This document shows positions 24,758-33,800 of a stretch of 64,000 bases of DNA, piece by piece. Under the pieces are notes generated by a model, which was not told where the DNA came from, ran no database searches, and saw nothing but the letters and a program-made list of their open reading frames with translations. The position numbers and the translations under genes were made by a program. The DNA is from a bacterium YEK0313. GTDB lineage: Bacteria > Pseudomonadota > Alphaproteobacteria > Rhizobiales > Phreatobacteraceae. Every line of letters begins with the position of its first letter. The first letter of the stretch is position 1. The DNA lies in the NCBI GenBank assembly GCA_000751295.2, contig CCMO02000001.1, positions 3,314,615-3,378,614 of the forward strand, given 5' to 3'.

Positions 24758-26143
24758 ATGCCTATCAACATCCTGATGCCGGCGCTGTCGCCCACGATGG
24801 AAAAGGGCAATCTCGCCAAGTGGACGAAGAAGGAAGGCGACAAGGTCAAGCCGGGCGACGTCATTGCCGAGATCGAGACCGACAAGGCCACGATGGAGGT
24901 CGAGGCGATCGACGAGGGCGTTCTGGCCAAGATCGTCGTGCCTGAGGGCACGCAGGACGTGGCGGTGAACGAGCTGATCGCCGTGCTCGCCGCCGACGGC
25001 GAGGACGTATCCGCGGCCGCTCCGGCTCCGGCCGCCCAGCCGGCAGCAGCGGCCGAACCGGTCGCCGCCCCGGCGGTCGCGGCCCGCACGCCGCCCGCCG
25101 CCGTGCCGCCGGCCCCGGTCGCCGCGCCGCCGGCCTCCGACGAGATCCCGGCCGGCACCGAAATGGCCATGATGACGGTCCGCGAGGCCCTGCGCGACGC
25201 CATGGCCGAGGAGATGCGCGCCGACGACACGGTCTTCGTGATGGGCGAGGAGGTGGCGGAATATCAGGGCGCCTACAAGGTCACCCAGGGGCTGCTGCAG
25301 GAATTCGGTGCCCGCCGGGTGATCGACACCCCGATCACCGAACACGGCTTTGCCGGCGTCGGCGTCGGCGCGGCCTTCACCGGGCTGAGGCCGGTGGTCG
25401 AGTTCATGACCTTCAACTTCGCCATGCAGGCGATCGACCAGATCGTCAACTCGGCGGCCAAGACGCTCTACATGTCGGGCGGCCAGATGGGCTGCCCGAT
25501 CGTGTTCCGCGGCCCCAACGGCCCGGCCGCCCGCGTCGCTGCCCAGCACAGCCAGGACTATTCGGCCTGGTATTCGCACCTGCCGGGCCTGAAGGTCATC
25601 GCGCCCTATACGGCTGCCGATGCCAAGGGGCTGCTGAAGGCTGCGATCCGCGACCCGAATCCGATCATCTTCCTGGAAAACGAAATCCTCTACGGCCAGT
25701 CCTTCGAGGTGCCGAAGCTCGACGACTTCGTGCTGCCGATCGGCAAGGCGCGCATCGCCCGGCCCGGCAAGGACGTGACGATCGTCTCCTGGTCGATGGG
25801 CATGAGCTATTCCCTCAAGGCCGCAGCCGAGCTCGAAAAGCTCGGCATCGACGCGGAGGTGATCGATCTCAGGACGATCCGTCCGATGGATACCGAGACG
25901 ATCGTCGCCTCCGTCATGAAGACCGGCCGGATCGTCACGGTCGAGGAAGGCTGGCAGCAGAGCGGCGTCGGGGCGGAGATCTCCGCCCGCGTCGTCGAGC
26001 GCGCCTTCGACTATCTCGACGCGCCGCCGGCGCGCGTCTCCGGCAAGGACGTGCCCATGCCCTATGCCGCCAATCTCGAAAAGCTGGCGCTGCCTTCGGT
26101 CGCCGACGTGATCGAGGCGGTCAAGGCCGTCACCTACCGCTGA
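24758..26143 (+). CDS. pdhB: Pyruvate dehydrogenase E1 component, beta subunit with lipoyl domain
   Basis: Partner of PdhA in pyruvate decarboxylation. It is 461 residues, about 135 longer than a plain E1 beta because of an N-terminal lipoyl domain (MPINILMPALSPTMEKGNLA; lipoyl-lysine K43 in IETDKATMEVEA) and an Ala/Pro-rich linker (about residues 80-130). This fusion is known from rhizobial PDH complexes. The transketolase-like core follows with FVMGEEVAEYQGAYKVTQGL and FVEFMTFNF-type segments, and ends PYAANLEKLALPSV. Because the E2 gene downstream has lost its own lipoyl domain, this is the only lipoyl domain encoded in the cluster as sequenced. Confidence 0.97.
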   Translation: MPINILMPALSPTMEKGNLAKWTKKEGDKVKPGDVIAEIETDKATMEVEAIDEGVLAKIVVPEGTQDVAVNELIAVLAADGEDVSAAAPAPAAQPAAAAEPVAAPAVAARTPPAAVPPAPVAAPPASDEIPAGTEMAMMTVREALRDAMAEEMRADDTVFVMGEEVAEYQGAYKVTQGLLQEFGARRVIDTPITEHGFAGVGVGAAFTGLRPVVEFMTFNFAMQAIDQIVNSAAKTLYMSGGQMGCPIVFRGPNGPAARVAAQHSQDYSAWYSHLPGLKVIAPYTAADAKGLLKAAIRDPNPIIFLENEILYGQSFEVPKLDDFVLPIGKARIARPGKDVTIVSWSMGMSYSLKAAAELEKLGIDAEVIDLRTIRPMDTETIVASVMKTGRIVTVEEGWQQSGVGAEISARVVERAFDYLDAPPARVSGKDVPMPYAANLEKLALPSVADVIEAVKAVTYR

Positions 26144-26157
26144 CCGGGAGCCGGGCA

Positions 26158-26319
26158 TGACCGTGCCCTTCGCCGCGCCTGATCTGCCGCCCGCCGCCGC
26201 CCGATCGCGCGGCGCGCAGGCCGGCGCGGCGGATCGGCTGCCCGCGCCCTCGCACACCATGCCGGAAGCCGGCGCCGACCAGCCGTCGGCGCCGCGCTCC
26301 GCCCCAGCCATCAGCTAAC
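26158..26319 (+). CDS. Possible 53-residue ORF between pdhB and pdhC
   Basis: An ATG frame (MTVPFAAPDLPPAAARSRGA) fills the gap between pdhB and the E2 gene. It is Ala/Pro-rich and predicted disordered, and matches no family I recognise. It is not the DUF5076-type gene I would expect at this position in some rhizobial pdh clusters. It may not be translated. Confidence 0.25.
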
Positions 26320-26341
26320 CGGACCCGAGCCGGAGGACCCG

Positions 26342-27357
26342 ATGCCCATCGACATCCTGATGCCCGCCCTGCTTGGCGATGCGCTTGGCGAGCGGCGAGC
26401 CTCGCCGCGGCCGCCTCCGCCATCCGCCTGTTCGCCTCGCCGCTCGCCAAGCGCATCGCCAAGCTCGAAGGCATCGATCTCTCCAAGGTCGTCGGGTCGG
26501 GGCCGCACGGCCGGATCATCGAACGCGACGTGAAGGCCGCCGTCGCCGGCGGGACGGCCAAGGCGGCACCGGCCGGCGAGGCCGCACCGGCGCCGGCCAA
26601 GGCCGCCCCGGCGCCCGCCATGTCGGACGACGCGGTGAAGAAGCTGTTCGAGCCCGGCAGCTACGAGGAGATCCCGCATGACAACATGCGCAAGGTCATC
26701 GCGCGCCGGCTGGTCGAGGCGAAATCGACCATTCCGCATTTCTATCTGACGCTCGACTGCGAGCTCGACGCACTGCTCGCCCTGCGCGGCGAGCTCAACA
26801 AGTCGGCGCCGGTCAAGGACGGCAAGCCGGCCTTCAAGCTGTCGGTCAACGATCTCGTCATCAAGGCGCTGGCGCTGGCGCTGCGCGCCGTGCCGGACGC
26901 CAATGTCTCCTGGACCGACGGGGCCATGCTGAAGCACCGCCACGCCGATGTCGGCGTTGCCGTGTCGATCCCCGGCGGCCTGATCACGCCGGTGATCCGG
27001 CGCGCCGACGAGAAGACGCTGTCGACCATTTCCAACGAGATGAAGGACCTTGCGGCCCGCGCCAAGGTGCGCAAGCTGAAACCCGAGGAATATCAGGGCG
27101 GCACCTCGGCGGTGTCCAATCTCGGCATGTTCGGCATCAAGGACTTCGCCGCGGTGATCAACCCGCCGCATGCGACCATCCTCGCGGTCGGCGCCGGCGA
27201 GCAGCGCGTCATCGTGCGCGACGGCGCTCCGGCGGTCGCGACCGTGATGAGCGTGACGCTGTCGACCGACCACCGCGCGGTGGACGGGGCGCTCGGCGCC
27301 GAGCTGCTGCAGGCGTTCAAGGGCTATGTCGAGAGCCCCATGAGCATGCTGGTCTGA
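26342..27357 (+). pseudogene. pdhC: Pyruvate dehydrogenase E2 gene, lipoyl domain lost and frame broken
   Basis: Dihydrolipoamide acetyltransferase that should form the complex core. A good ribosome-binding site and ATG at 26342 give MPIDILMPAL, the first ten residues of a lipoyl domain, and then the sequence jumps. The rest of the lipoyl domain is absent. The peripheral-subunit-binding domain (FASPLAKRIAKLEGIDL, GSGPHGRIIERDV) lies in another frame with no start codon of its own. The catalytic domain is intact, with IPHFYLTLDCELDALLAL and the catalytic STDHRAVDGA, and could only start at a GTG at 26530. The junction coincides with a 29-bp inverted copy of the subunit-binding-domain DNA. Confidence 0.85.
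26371..26464. repeat. 29-bp perfect inverted repeat at the E2 lesion
   Basis: Arms 26371-26399 and 26436-26464 are perfect reverse complements around a 36-base loop. The right arm is native coding sequence for SPLAKRIAKL in the subunit-binding domain. The left arm is its inverted copy, placed exactly where the lipoyl-domain sequence breaks off. This resembles the larger repeat in nirA. Confidence 0.95.
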
Positions 27358-27468
27358 CGCGGCGCATCGAGGCCAGCCGCCGCGCCCGGGCGCGGCAGCG
27401 GCCGGCGACATGACAGAACTGCCGCGCGGCGGCGCTTTCCCCACAAGGCCGATCTGGAAGGGCATTCC

Positions 27469-28908
27469 ATGTCTAGCTACGACATCATCGTCATCGGCGG
27501 CGGTCCCGGCGGCTATGTCGCCGCCATCCGCGCGGCGCAGCTCGGCTTCAAGACCGCCGTGGTGGAGCGTGAGCATCTCGGCGGCATCTGCCTCAACTGG
27601 GGCTGCATCCCGACCAAGGCGCTGCTGCGCTCGGCCGAGGTGTTCCACTACGCCACCCACGCCAAGGACTATGGCCTGACCTTGAACGGGACGATGACCT
27701 TCGACCCGGCCGCAGTGGTCAAGCGCTCGCGGGGCGTGTCCGGCCAGCTCAATACCGGCGTCGGCTTCCTTCTGAAGAAGAACAAGGTCGACGTCATCTG
27801 GGGCGAGGCCAAGATCACCAAGGTCGGCGAAGTGACGGTCTCGGCCCCGACCAAGGCGGCCTTCCAGCCGCAGGCGCCGGTGCCGAAGGGGGTTCTGCCG
27901 GCCGGCACCTACGCAGCCAAGAACATCATCGTCGCGACCGGGGCCCGCCCGCGCGTGCTGCCCGGCATCGAGCCGGACGGCAAGCTGATCTGGACCTATT
28001 TCGAGGCGATGGTGCCACAGACCTTCCCGAAGAGCCTGATCGTCATGGGCTCCGGGGCGATCGGCATCGAATTCGCTTCCTTCTACCGCACCATGGGCGC
28101 CGAGGTGACCGTGGTTGAGGTTCTGCCGCAGCTGCTCCCTGTCGAGGATGCCGAGATCGCAGCCGTGGCGCGCAAGCGCTTCGAAAAGCAGGGCATCAAG
28201 ATCCTCACCTCGACCAAGGTGACCAAGGTCGAGAAATCCGCCGATGGCGTGACCGCGACGGTCGAGGACGACAAGGGCGGCAAGCAGACCCTGACCGCCG
28301 AGCGGCTCATTTCGGCGGTCGGCGTCGTCGGCAATATCGAAAATCTCGGCCTGGAAGCGCTCGGCGTCGCCATCGAGCGCGGTACGGTCGTCACCGACGG
28401 CCTCGGCCGCACCAATGTGCCTGGCATCTTCGCCATCGGTGATGTCGCCGGCCCGCCGATGCTCGCCCACAAGGCCGAGCACGAGGGCGTCATCTGCGTC
28501 GAGACCATCAAGGGCCTGCCGACCCACGCCATGGACAAGGCCAAGATCCCCGGCTGCACCTATTGCCACCCGCAGGTCGCCTCCGTCGGCCTGACCGAGG
28601 CCAAGGCCAAGGAGGCCGGCTACACGGTGAAGGTCGGCCGCTTCCCGTTCATCGGCAACGGCAAGGCGATCGCCCTCGGCGAGCCGGACGGCCTGGTCAA
28701 GACGGTGTTCGACGCCAAGACCGGCAAGCTGCTCGGCGCCCATATGGTCGGCGCGGAAGTGACCGAGCTGATCCAGGGCTTCGTCGTCGCCATGAACCTG
28801 GAGACGACCGAGGAAGAGCTGATGCACACGGTCTTCCCGCATCCGACGCTCTCGGAAATGATGCACGAGAGCGTGCTCGACGCCTACGGCCGCGCCATCC
28901 ACGTCTGA
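27469..28908 (+). CDS. lpdA: Dihydrolipoamide dehydrogenase (E3)
   Basis: FAD enzyme that reoxidises dihydrolipoamide with NAD+ in the pyruvate dehydrogenase complex. It is 479 residues. The FAD motif VIGGGPGGYVAAIRA is at the N-terminus, and the redox-active disulfide is in GGICLNWGCIPTKAL. The NAD motif VMGSGAIGIEFASF, the second FAD motif NVPGIFAIGDVAGPPML and the C-terminal His-Glu pair in VFPHPTLSEMM are complete. It is the last gene of the pdh cluster, separated from the E2 gene by about 110 bases with no terminator seen, so co-transcription is likely. Confidence 0.97.
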   Translation: MSSYDIIVIGGGPGGYVAAIRAAQLGFKTAVVEREHLGGICLNWGCIPTKALLRSAEVFHYATHAKDYGLTLNGTMTFDPAAVVKRSRGVSGQLNTGVGFLLKKNKVDVIWGEAKITKVGEVTVSAPTKAAFQPQAPVPKGVLPAGTYAAKNIIVATGARPRVLPGIEPDGKLIWTYFEAMVPQTFPKSLIVMGSGAIGIEFASFYRTMGAEVTVVEVLPQLLPVEDAEIAAVARKRFEKQGIKILTSTKVTKVEKSADGVTATVEDDKGGKQTLTAERLISAVGVVGNIENLGLEALGVAIERGTVVTDGLGRTNVPGIFAIGDVAGPPMLAHKAEHEGVICVETIKGLPTHAMDKAKIPGCTYCHPQVASVGLTEAKAKEAGYTVKVGRFPFIGNGKAIALGEPDGLVKTVFDAKTGKLLGAHMVGAEVTELIQGFVVAMNLETTEEELMHTVFPHPTLSEMMHESVLDAYGRAIHV

Positions 28909-28925
28909 TCGCCGCCCGGACGGCG

Positions 28926-30323
28926 TCAGCCGGGCAGGGGCCAGGCGAGCGTGCGCTGCGGCAACGCGCGCTCGATGGCCCGGCTCGCCCGCAGCACCAG
29001 GTCCTCGCGGAAGACGCCGGCCACCAGCTGCAGCCCGATCGGCAGCCCGTCGCGGGTCAATCCGCAGGGCACCGAAGCGGCGGGCTGGCGGCTGAGATTG
29101 AACGGCCAGGTGCAGGGCGTCCAGTCGAGCCATTCGGGAAAGGTGGCGGCGGGCGTCTCCCGGCCGGCCTCGAAAGCCGGGATCGGCACGGCGGGGGTCA
29201 GCAGCAGGTCGTAGTCCCGATGGAAGGCCTGCATGCGCGTGGCGAGCGCGCGGCAGGCATCCTGCGCGCCCTGCAGCTCGGCCGCCGACAGATGGGCCGC
29301 CGAAGCGACGAGATCGCGCAAGCCCGGATCGAGCCGGGCCCGTCCGGCATCGTCGAGATCGCCCACGGCCGCGGCGAGGCCGGCGCGCCAGATGATGCCC
29401 ATGGCCGGCCGCAGGGCGCTCAGATCGAGCGTCACCTCGCGCACGACAGCGCCTGACCGAGCGAGCGCCGCGGCGCCCGCCGCGACGGCCTCGGCCACGT
29501 CGGCATCGACGATCGGAAAGCCGAGGTCCGGCGAGACGGCGACGGTCAGCCCTTCGATGCCGCGTTCGGCTTCGGTTTCGAAGTCGATATCCTGGTAGGG
29601 CACGGCGAAGGGATCGCTGGCATCGGGCCGCGCGATGACGCGCAGCATCAGCGCGCCGTCGGCAACGGTCCGCGTCAGGCCGCCGAAAACCGGCAGGCTG
29701 CCGAGCGGTCCGGCATGATGCGGCACGCGTCCGAATGTCGGCTTCAGGCCATAGACGCCGGTGAAGGCCGCGGGAATGCGGATCGAGCCGCCGCCGTCGC
29801 CGCCGGTTGCCAGCGGCGCGACGCCGGTCGCCACGGCGACCGCCGCGCCGCCGCTCGACCCGCCCGGCGTGCGCGCCGGATTCCAGGGATTGCGCGTCAC
29901 CCCCGTCAGCGGGCTGTCGGTCACGCCCTTCCAGCCGAATTCCGGGGTCGTGGTCTTGCAGAAGAACACGGCGCCCGCTTCGCGCAGACGCGCGACGCCC
30001 GGCGAATCCGCCGCGCTCGGGACGTCCGCCAGCCGATGCGAGCCGAAGCGCATCGGCCAGCCTGCCACGTGACCACTGTCCTTGACGGCGACCGGCACGC
30101 CGTCGAGGGGGCCGAGCGGCTCGCCGCGACGCCAGCGCCACTCGGACGCCGTCGCCATTTCGCGTCCGACCCGCTCGTCGACGAGACAGAAGGCGTTGAA
30201 CGCTGCATCGACCGCGGCAAGGCGCGCGAGCGAAGCTTCGAGCACCTCGACCGGCGACAGGGCGCCGGAACGGTAGGCGGCGACGAGTGCGCGCGCCGTC
30301 AGGGCATTCAGATCCTCAGCCAT
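28926..30323 (-). CDS. Amidase (amidase signature family)
   Basis: A hydrolase of the Ser-cisSer-Lys type, 465 residues. The triad elements are visible: the lysine in VPVAVKDSGHV (about residue 80), the Gly/Ser-rich stretch RTPGGSSGGAAVAVATG (cis-Ser) and the nucleophile in GGDGGGSIRIPAAF. Substrates in this family range from simple amides to oligomer by-products, and the sequence does not decide among them; GatA is excluded because no gatB/gatC neighbours exist. The ATG at 30323 has a GGAGGGG site upstream. Convergent with lpdA and divergent from the methyltransferase gene. Confidence 0.88.
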   Translation of the reverse strand: MAEDLNALTARALVAAYRSGALSPVEVLEASLARLAAVDAAFNAFCLVDERVGREMATASEWRWRRGEPLGPLDGVPVAVKDSGHVAGWPMRFGSHRLADVPSAADSPGVARLREAGAVFFCKTTTPEFGWKGVTDSPLTGVTRNPWNPARTPGGSSGGAAVAVATGVAPLATGGDGGGSIRIPAAFTGVYGLKPTFGRVPHHAGPLGSLPVFGGLTRTVADGALMLRVIARPDASDPFAVPYQDIDFETEAERGIEGLTVAVSPDLGFPIVDADVAEAVAAGAAALARSGAVVREVTLDLSALRPAMGIIWRAGLAAAVGDLDDAGRARLDPGLRDLVASAAHLSAAELQGAQDACRALATRMQAFHRDYDLLLTPAVPIPAFEAGRETPAATFPEWLDWTPCTWPFNLSRQPAASVPCGLTRDGLPIGLQLVAGVFREDLVLRASRAIERALPQRTLAWPLPG

Positions 30324-30465
30324 GCGAACCCCTCCCTCGAGGCCATGCTCGCCGGGCCCGGGCGGCCCAGCCAGCCCTTTTTGATCATGGCGGCTAGAAG
30401 AACCGGCCAGGGTGCGCCAAGCTGGCCCGGGTGGGGCCAGGACCACCGCGACCCGGGACAAGGCC

Positions 30466-31308
30466 ATGACGCAGACCGGAGCCAGCCTGGAGGAAGCCCG
30501 CAGGACCTATGCCCGTTCCCTGGCGCAGCGGAGCGGCAGCACCGATCCGCGTGTCGAGCGAGCCTTTGCGATGGTGCCGCGCGAAGATTTCCTGCCGCCC
30601 GGTCCCTGGCGCATCCTGCGCGGCCGCCGCTATGTCAGAACGCCAGACGCCAATCCGGTCCATCTCTATCGCAATGTCCTGGTCGCGCTCGATGCGGCCC
30701 GCGGCATCAACAACGGCGAGCCCTTGCTTCATGCCGCCTGGATCGCCGCGGTGGTGCCGGCGCCCGGCGAGACGGTGACCCAGATCGGCGTCGGCATGGG
30801 CTACTACACCGCGATCCTCGCCCTGCTGGTCGGCGACGGCGGATCGGTGACCGGTTTCGAGCTGGATGCGGAACTCGCGCGCGCGGCACGGCGCAATCTC
30901 GCGGCCTTCGCCGGCGTCACCGTGATCGCCGGCGATGCGAGCACCGCGCCGCTGCCGCCCTCGGACATCGTCTATGTCAATGCCGGCGTCGCCGCGCCGC
31001 CTGCCGCCTGGCTCGCGGCGCTGAAGCCCGGCGGCCGGATGATCTTCCCGTGGCGGCCGGCATCCGACATCGGCCTCGCCGTGCTGATCGTCAGGCATGC
31101 CGATGGCTTTGCCGCCCGCGCCGTGATGCCTTCGTGGTTCATCCCTTGCGCCGGTGCGTCCGACGCGACCCGGACCCTCGCGCCGCCGGCCTCCTCGCAG
31201 GGGGCCTGGCGTATCGCTTCGCTCTGGCTGATGCGCGACCGGCCGCCCGATGCGACCGCGGTCGCGGTCTATCCCGATCTCTGGTTCTCGTCGCAGGCGC
31301 TCCAATGA
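30466..31308 (+). CDS. Protein-L-isoaspartate O-methyltransferase-like protein
   Basis: A 280-residue SAM-dependent methyltransferase of the PIMT family, which repairs isoaspartyl residues in damaged proteins. The first half has FAMVPREDFLPPGPWRILRG, close to the PIMT substrate-loop region, and the SAM motif I reads VTQIGVGMGYYTAILALLVG with the acidic motif II in VTGFELDAELARAA. PIMT-typical ALKPGGRMIFPW follows. The C-terminal 70 residues are longer than in Pcm. Some such homologues methylate other substrates, so the activity is inferred. The gene stands alone. Confidence 0.75.
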   Translation: MTQTGASLEEARRTYARSLAQRSGSTDPRVERAFAMVPREDFLPPGPWRILRGRRYVRTPDANPVHLYRNVLVALDAARGINNGEPLLHAAWIAAVVPAPGETVTQIGVGMGYYTAILALLVGDGGSVTGFELDAELARAARRNLAAFAGVTVIAGDASTAPLPPSDIVYVNAGVAAPPAAWLAALKPGGRMIFPWRPASDIGLAVLIVRHADGFAARAVMPSWFIPCAGASDATRTLAPPASSQGAWRIASLWLMRDRPPDATAVAVYPDLWFSSQALQ

Positions 31309-31410
31309 CAAAGGGCCGCCCCATGGAGCAGCCCTCTGTTGGCACTGATCGCGATCGGCGGCGCCTGCTTCACGCCCATGTCCCCGAAGCAGGCTCGCGC
31401 TTCGCAGTGA

Positions 31411-32088
31411 TCAGGCGGATTCACCACCGCCGCGGCGGGACGGCAGCACGACGGCCTTGGTGCCGGTCGGCACGCGGCCGTAGAGGTCGATGATGTCCTG
31501 GTTCAGGAAGCGGATGCAGCCCGAGGACACCTGGGTGCCGATCGTCCAGGGCTCGGTGGTGCCGTGCAGGCGATAGAAGGTGTCGCGGTTGCCGCGGTAG
31601 AGATAGAGCGCGCGCGGGCCGAGCGGGTTCTCCGGGCCGCCCGGCAGGCCGCCGGCCACCGGGCCGTAACGGTCGGGCTCGCGGCGAATCATGTCCTGGG
31701 TCGGCGTCCAGCGCGGCCATTCGGCCTTGCGGCCGATGGTGGCGACGCCGGTCAGGTTGAAGCCCTCTTCCTTGCCGACGCCGACGCCGTAGCGGAGCGC
31801 CCGGCCGCCTTCCATGACGAGATAGGCGAAGCGCGCGGACGGATCGACCACGATCGTGCCCGGCTGCTCGCTGGTGCGATAGGCAACTTCCTGGCGCAGG
31901 AAGCGCGGGTCGACGTCGCTCAGATCCACCGCCGGGATCGGATAGGGCTCGGTCTCGATAGCCGCATACATCTGCCGGTACATCGGGTCGATGCGCGGCC
32001 CGGTATCGGCAAGCTCCGGACGCTGCGTCACGCAGCCTGCGAGAACGACCGGCGCGGCCGCCACGAAAAGGCGTCTATTGATCATCAT
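31411..32088 (-). CDS. L,D-transpeptidase (YkuD), predicted lipoprotein
   Basis: Periplasmic enzyme that crosslinks peptidoglycan or attaches proteins to it. It is 225 residues. The signal MMINRRLFVAAAPVVLAGC has a lipobox (LAGC), predicting lipidation. The YkuD catalytic motif is HGTTEPWTIGTQVSSGCIR, with the nucleophilic cysteine in SSGC and the conserved histidine at its start. AEWPRWTPTQDMIRREPDRY and NPLGPRALYLYRG are typical of the ErfK/YbiS/YcfS group. The start is at the first of two tandem ATGs (32088, 32085). Convergent with the PIMT-like gene. Confidence 0.9.
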   Translation of the reverse strand: MMINRRLFVAAAPVVLAGCVTQRPELADTGPRIDPMYRQMYAAIETEPYPIPAVDLSDVDPRFLRQEVAYRTSEQPGTIVVDPSARFAYLVMEGGRALRYGVGVGKEEGFNLTGVATIGRKAEWPRWTPTQDMIRREPDRYGPVAGGLPGGPENPLGPRALYLYRGNRDTFYRLHGTTEPWTIGTQVSSGCIRFLNQDIIDLYGRVPTGTKAVVLPSRRGGGESA

Positions 32089-32290
32089 GGGCCTCTGAAC
32101 TGTGAACACCCCGCCGGTGTTCCTGTCATGCTAGGATGCTGGGCTCGATAACAAACATCCTCGCCGGCCGGTATGACGTTCTCGTTACTTTTCCTGGAGT
32201 TCCGGGCGAGTGTGACTTTTGTGCATCGCACCCTGTTACGTTTGGGTGACAGGTTCAGCAGGGGAAGTTGCAGTCTTCGCGCGATGCACG

Positions 32291-33601
32291 TCAGAGGGCT
32301 GCATGCAGATCGTATTCGCTCGCCCGATCGATCTTGACGGTGACCAGTTCACCGACGTTCAGCTTTCGCCTGGTGTGAATATAGACGGCGCCGTCGATGT
32401 CGGGGGCGTCGCCCTTCGAGCGCGCCTTGACCACCGTCGGCCCGACCTCGTCGACGATCACCTGCTGGCGTGTGCCGACCTTCTTCTTCAGGCGCCGAGC
32501 CGAGATGTCCGCCTGCTTTTTCATGAAGCGATGCCAGCGCTTGTCCATCACCTCGGGCGGGACGTGGTCGGGCAGGACGTTGGAGGTGGCTCCGGCGACC
32601 GGCTCGTATTTGAAGCAGCCGACGCGGTCGAGCTGAACCTCGTCGAGCCAGTCGAGCAGGAACGAGAACTCGTCCTCGGTCTCGCCCGGAAAGCCGGTGA
32701 TGAAGGTCGAACGAATGGTCAGGTCCGGGCAGATCTCGCGCCAGCGCTGGATGCGCTCGACGGTCTTTTCCTGGTGGGCCGGCCGCTTCATCCGCCGGAG
32801 CACGTCTGGATGGGCGTGCTGGAAGGGGATGTCGATATAGGGAAGGATCCGCCCCTCGGCCATCAGCGGGATGACCTCGTCGACATGGGGGTAGGGGTAG
32901 ACATATTGCAGCCGGACCCAGACGCCGAGCTCGCCCAGCGCCTGGGCGAGATCGAGGAACTTGGTGCGCCAGGTCCGGTCGCGCCACTGGCTCTCGGCAT
33001 ATTTCACGTCGACGCCATAGGCCGACGTGTCCTGCGAGATGACCATCAGCTCCTTGACGCCGGCTGAGACCAGCCGCTCGGCCTCGCGCATGACGTCGGC
33101 CAGCGGCCGCGAGACGAGATCGCCGCGCAGCTTCGGGATGATGCAGAAGGTGCAGCGGTTGTTGCAGCCCTCCGAAATCTTCAGATAGGCGTAGTGCCGG
33201 GGCGTCAGCTTGATGCCCTGCGGCGGCACCAGGTCGAGGAACGGGTCGTGGCTCGGCGGCGCAGCCTCGTGCACCGCGGCCAGCACGCTTTCATATTGCT
33301 GCGGACCGGTGATCGCCAGCACCGAGGGATGAGCGGCGCGGATCTGTTCGGGCTCGGCGCCCATGCAGCCGGTGACGATGACCCGGCCATTCTCCTTCAG
33401 CGCGTCGCCGATCGCGGCGAGGCTCTCGGCCTTGGCCGAGTCCAGGAAGCCGCAAGTATTGACCAGCACCAGGTCGGCGCCCTGGTGGCTGCGCGACAGC
33501 TCGTAACCTTCGGCGCGCAGGCGCGTGATGATCCGCTCGGAATCGACCAGCGCCTTCGGGCAGCCGAGCGAAACGAAGGAGATTTTCGGAGCAGCGTTCA
33601 T
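32291..33601 (-). CDS. rimO: Ribosomal protein S12 methylthiotransferase RimO
   Basis: Radical-SAM enzyme that adds a methylthio group to an aspartate of ribosomal protein S12. It is 436 residues from the ATG at 33601. The UPF0004 domain supplies three cluster cysteines in VSLGCPKALVDSE, LVNTCGFLDSAK and VTGCMGAEP. The radical-SAM cluster motif is CNNRCTFC in SEGCNNRCTFCIIPKLRG. ITGFPGETEDEF is the expected core strand, and a C-terminal TRAM domain ends KIDRASEYDLHAAL. All catalytic residues are present. Monocistronic. Confidence 0.97.
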   Translation of the reverse strand: MNAAPKISFVSLGCPKALVDSERIITRLRAEGYELSRSHQGADLVLVNTCGFLDSAKAESLAAIGDALKENGRVIVTGCMGAEPEQIRAAHPSVLAITGPQQYESVLAAVHEAAPPSHDPFLDLVPPQGIKLTPRHYAYLKISEGCNNRCTFCIIPKLRGDLVSRPLADVMREAERLVSAGVKELMVISQDTSAYGVDVKYAESQWRDRTWRTKFLDLAQALGELGVWVRLQYVYPYPHVDEVIPLMAEGRILPYIDIPFQHAHPDVLRRMKRPAHQEKTVERIQRWREICPDLTIRSTFITGFPGETEDEFSFLLDWLDEVQLDRVGCFKYEPVAGATSNVLPDHVPPEVMDKRWHRFMKKQADISARRLKKKVGTRQQVIVDEVGPTVVKARSKGDAPDIDGAVYIHTRRKLNVGELVTVKIDRASEYDLHAAL

Positions 33602-33783
33602 GGATCCGTCCCGGCGAAGCAAGGCTGCGCCAATAGGCCAAAGCGCCGATCCGGACAAGCAAAAGCCGTCGGAGGCGGGTGCCGATCAGGCCCGCTGCGG
33701 CTCGCCACGAAGGCCATCGTCAACGCCCGGCTCGCCAGCGCACAAAAAAATTGCCGCGGCGGTCTTGCGCTGCAATTCATCTC

Positions 33784-33800
33784 GCAACATCTGATGTTGC
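33784..33800. promoter_or_regulatory. Palindromic operator abutting the Rrf2 start codon
   Basis: GCAACATC and GATGTTGC form perfect 8-bp arms around one base and end directly before the ATG at 33801. No ribosome-binding site fits between them, which suggests a leaderless start or a site that competes with translation initiation. The position beside an Rrf2 gene suggests autoregulation. Confidence 0.6.

Noticed and set aside
23387..26311. A 974-codon open frame on the minus strand
   Set aside because: It runs antisense through pdhA and pdhB, which have full family signatures; the product is a His/Arg/Gly/Asp-rich composition artefact of GC-rich codons.
26311..30141. A 1276-codon open frame on the minus strand
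   Set aside because: Antisense to the E2 and lpdA genes and then in the wrong frame of the amidase; no domain similarity.
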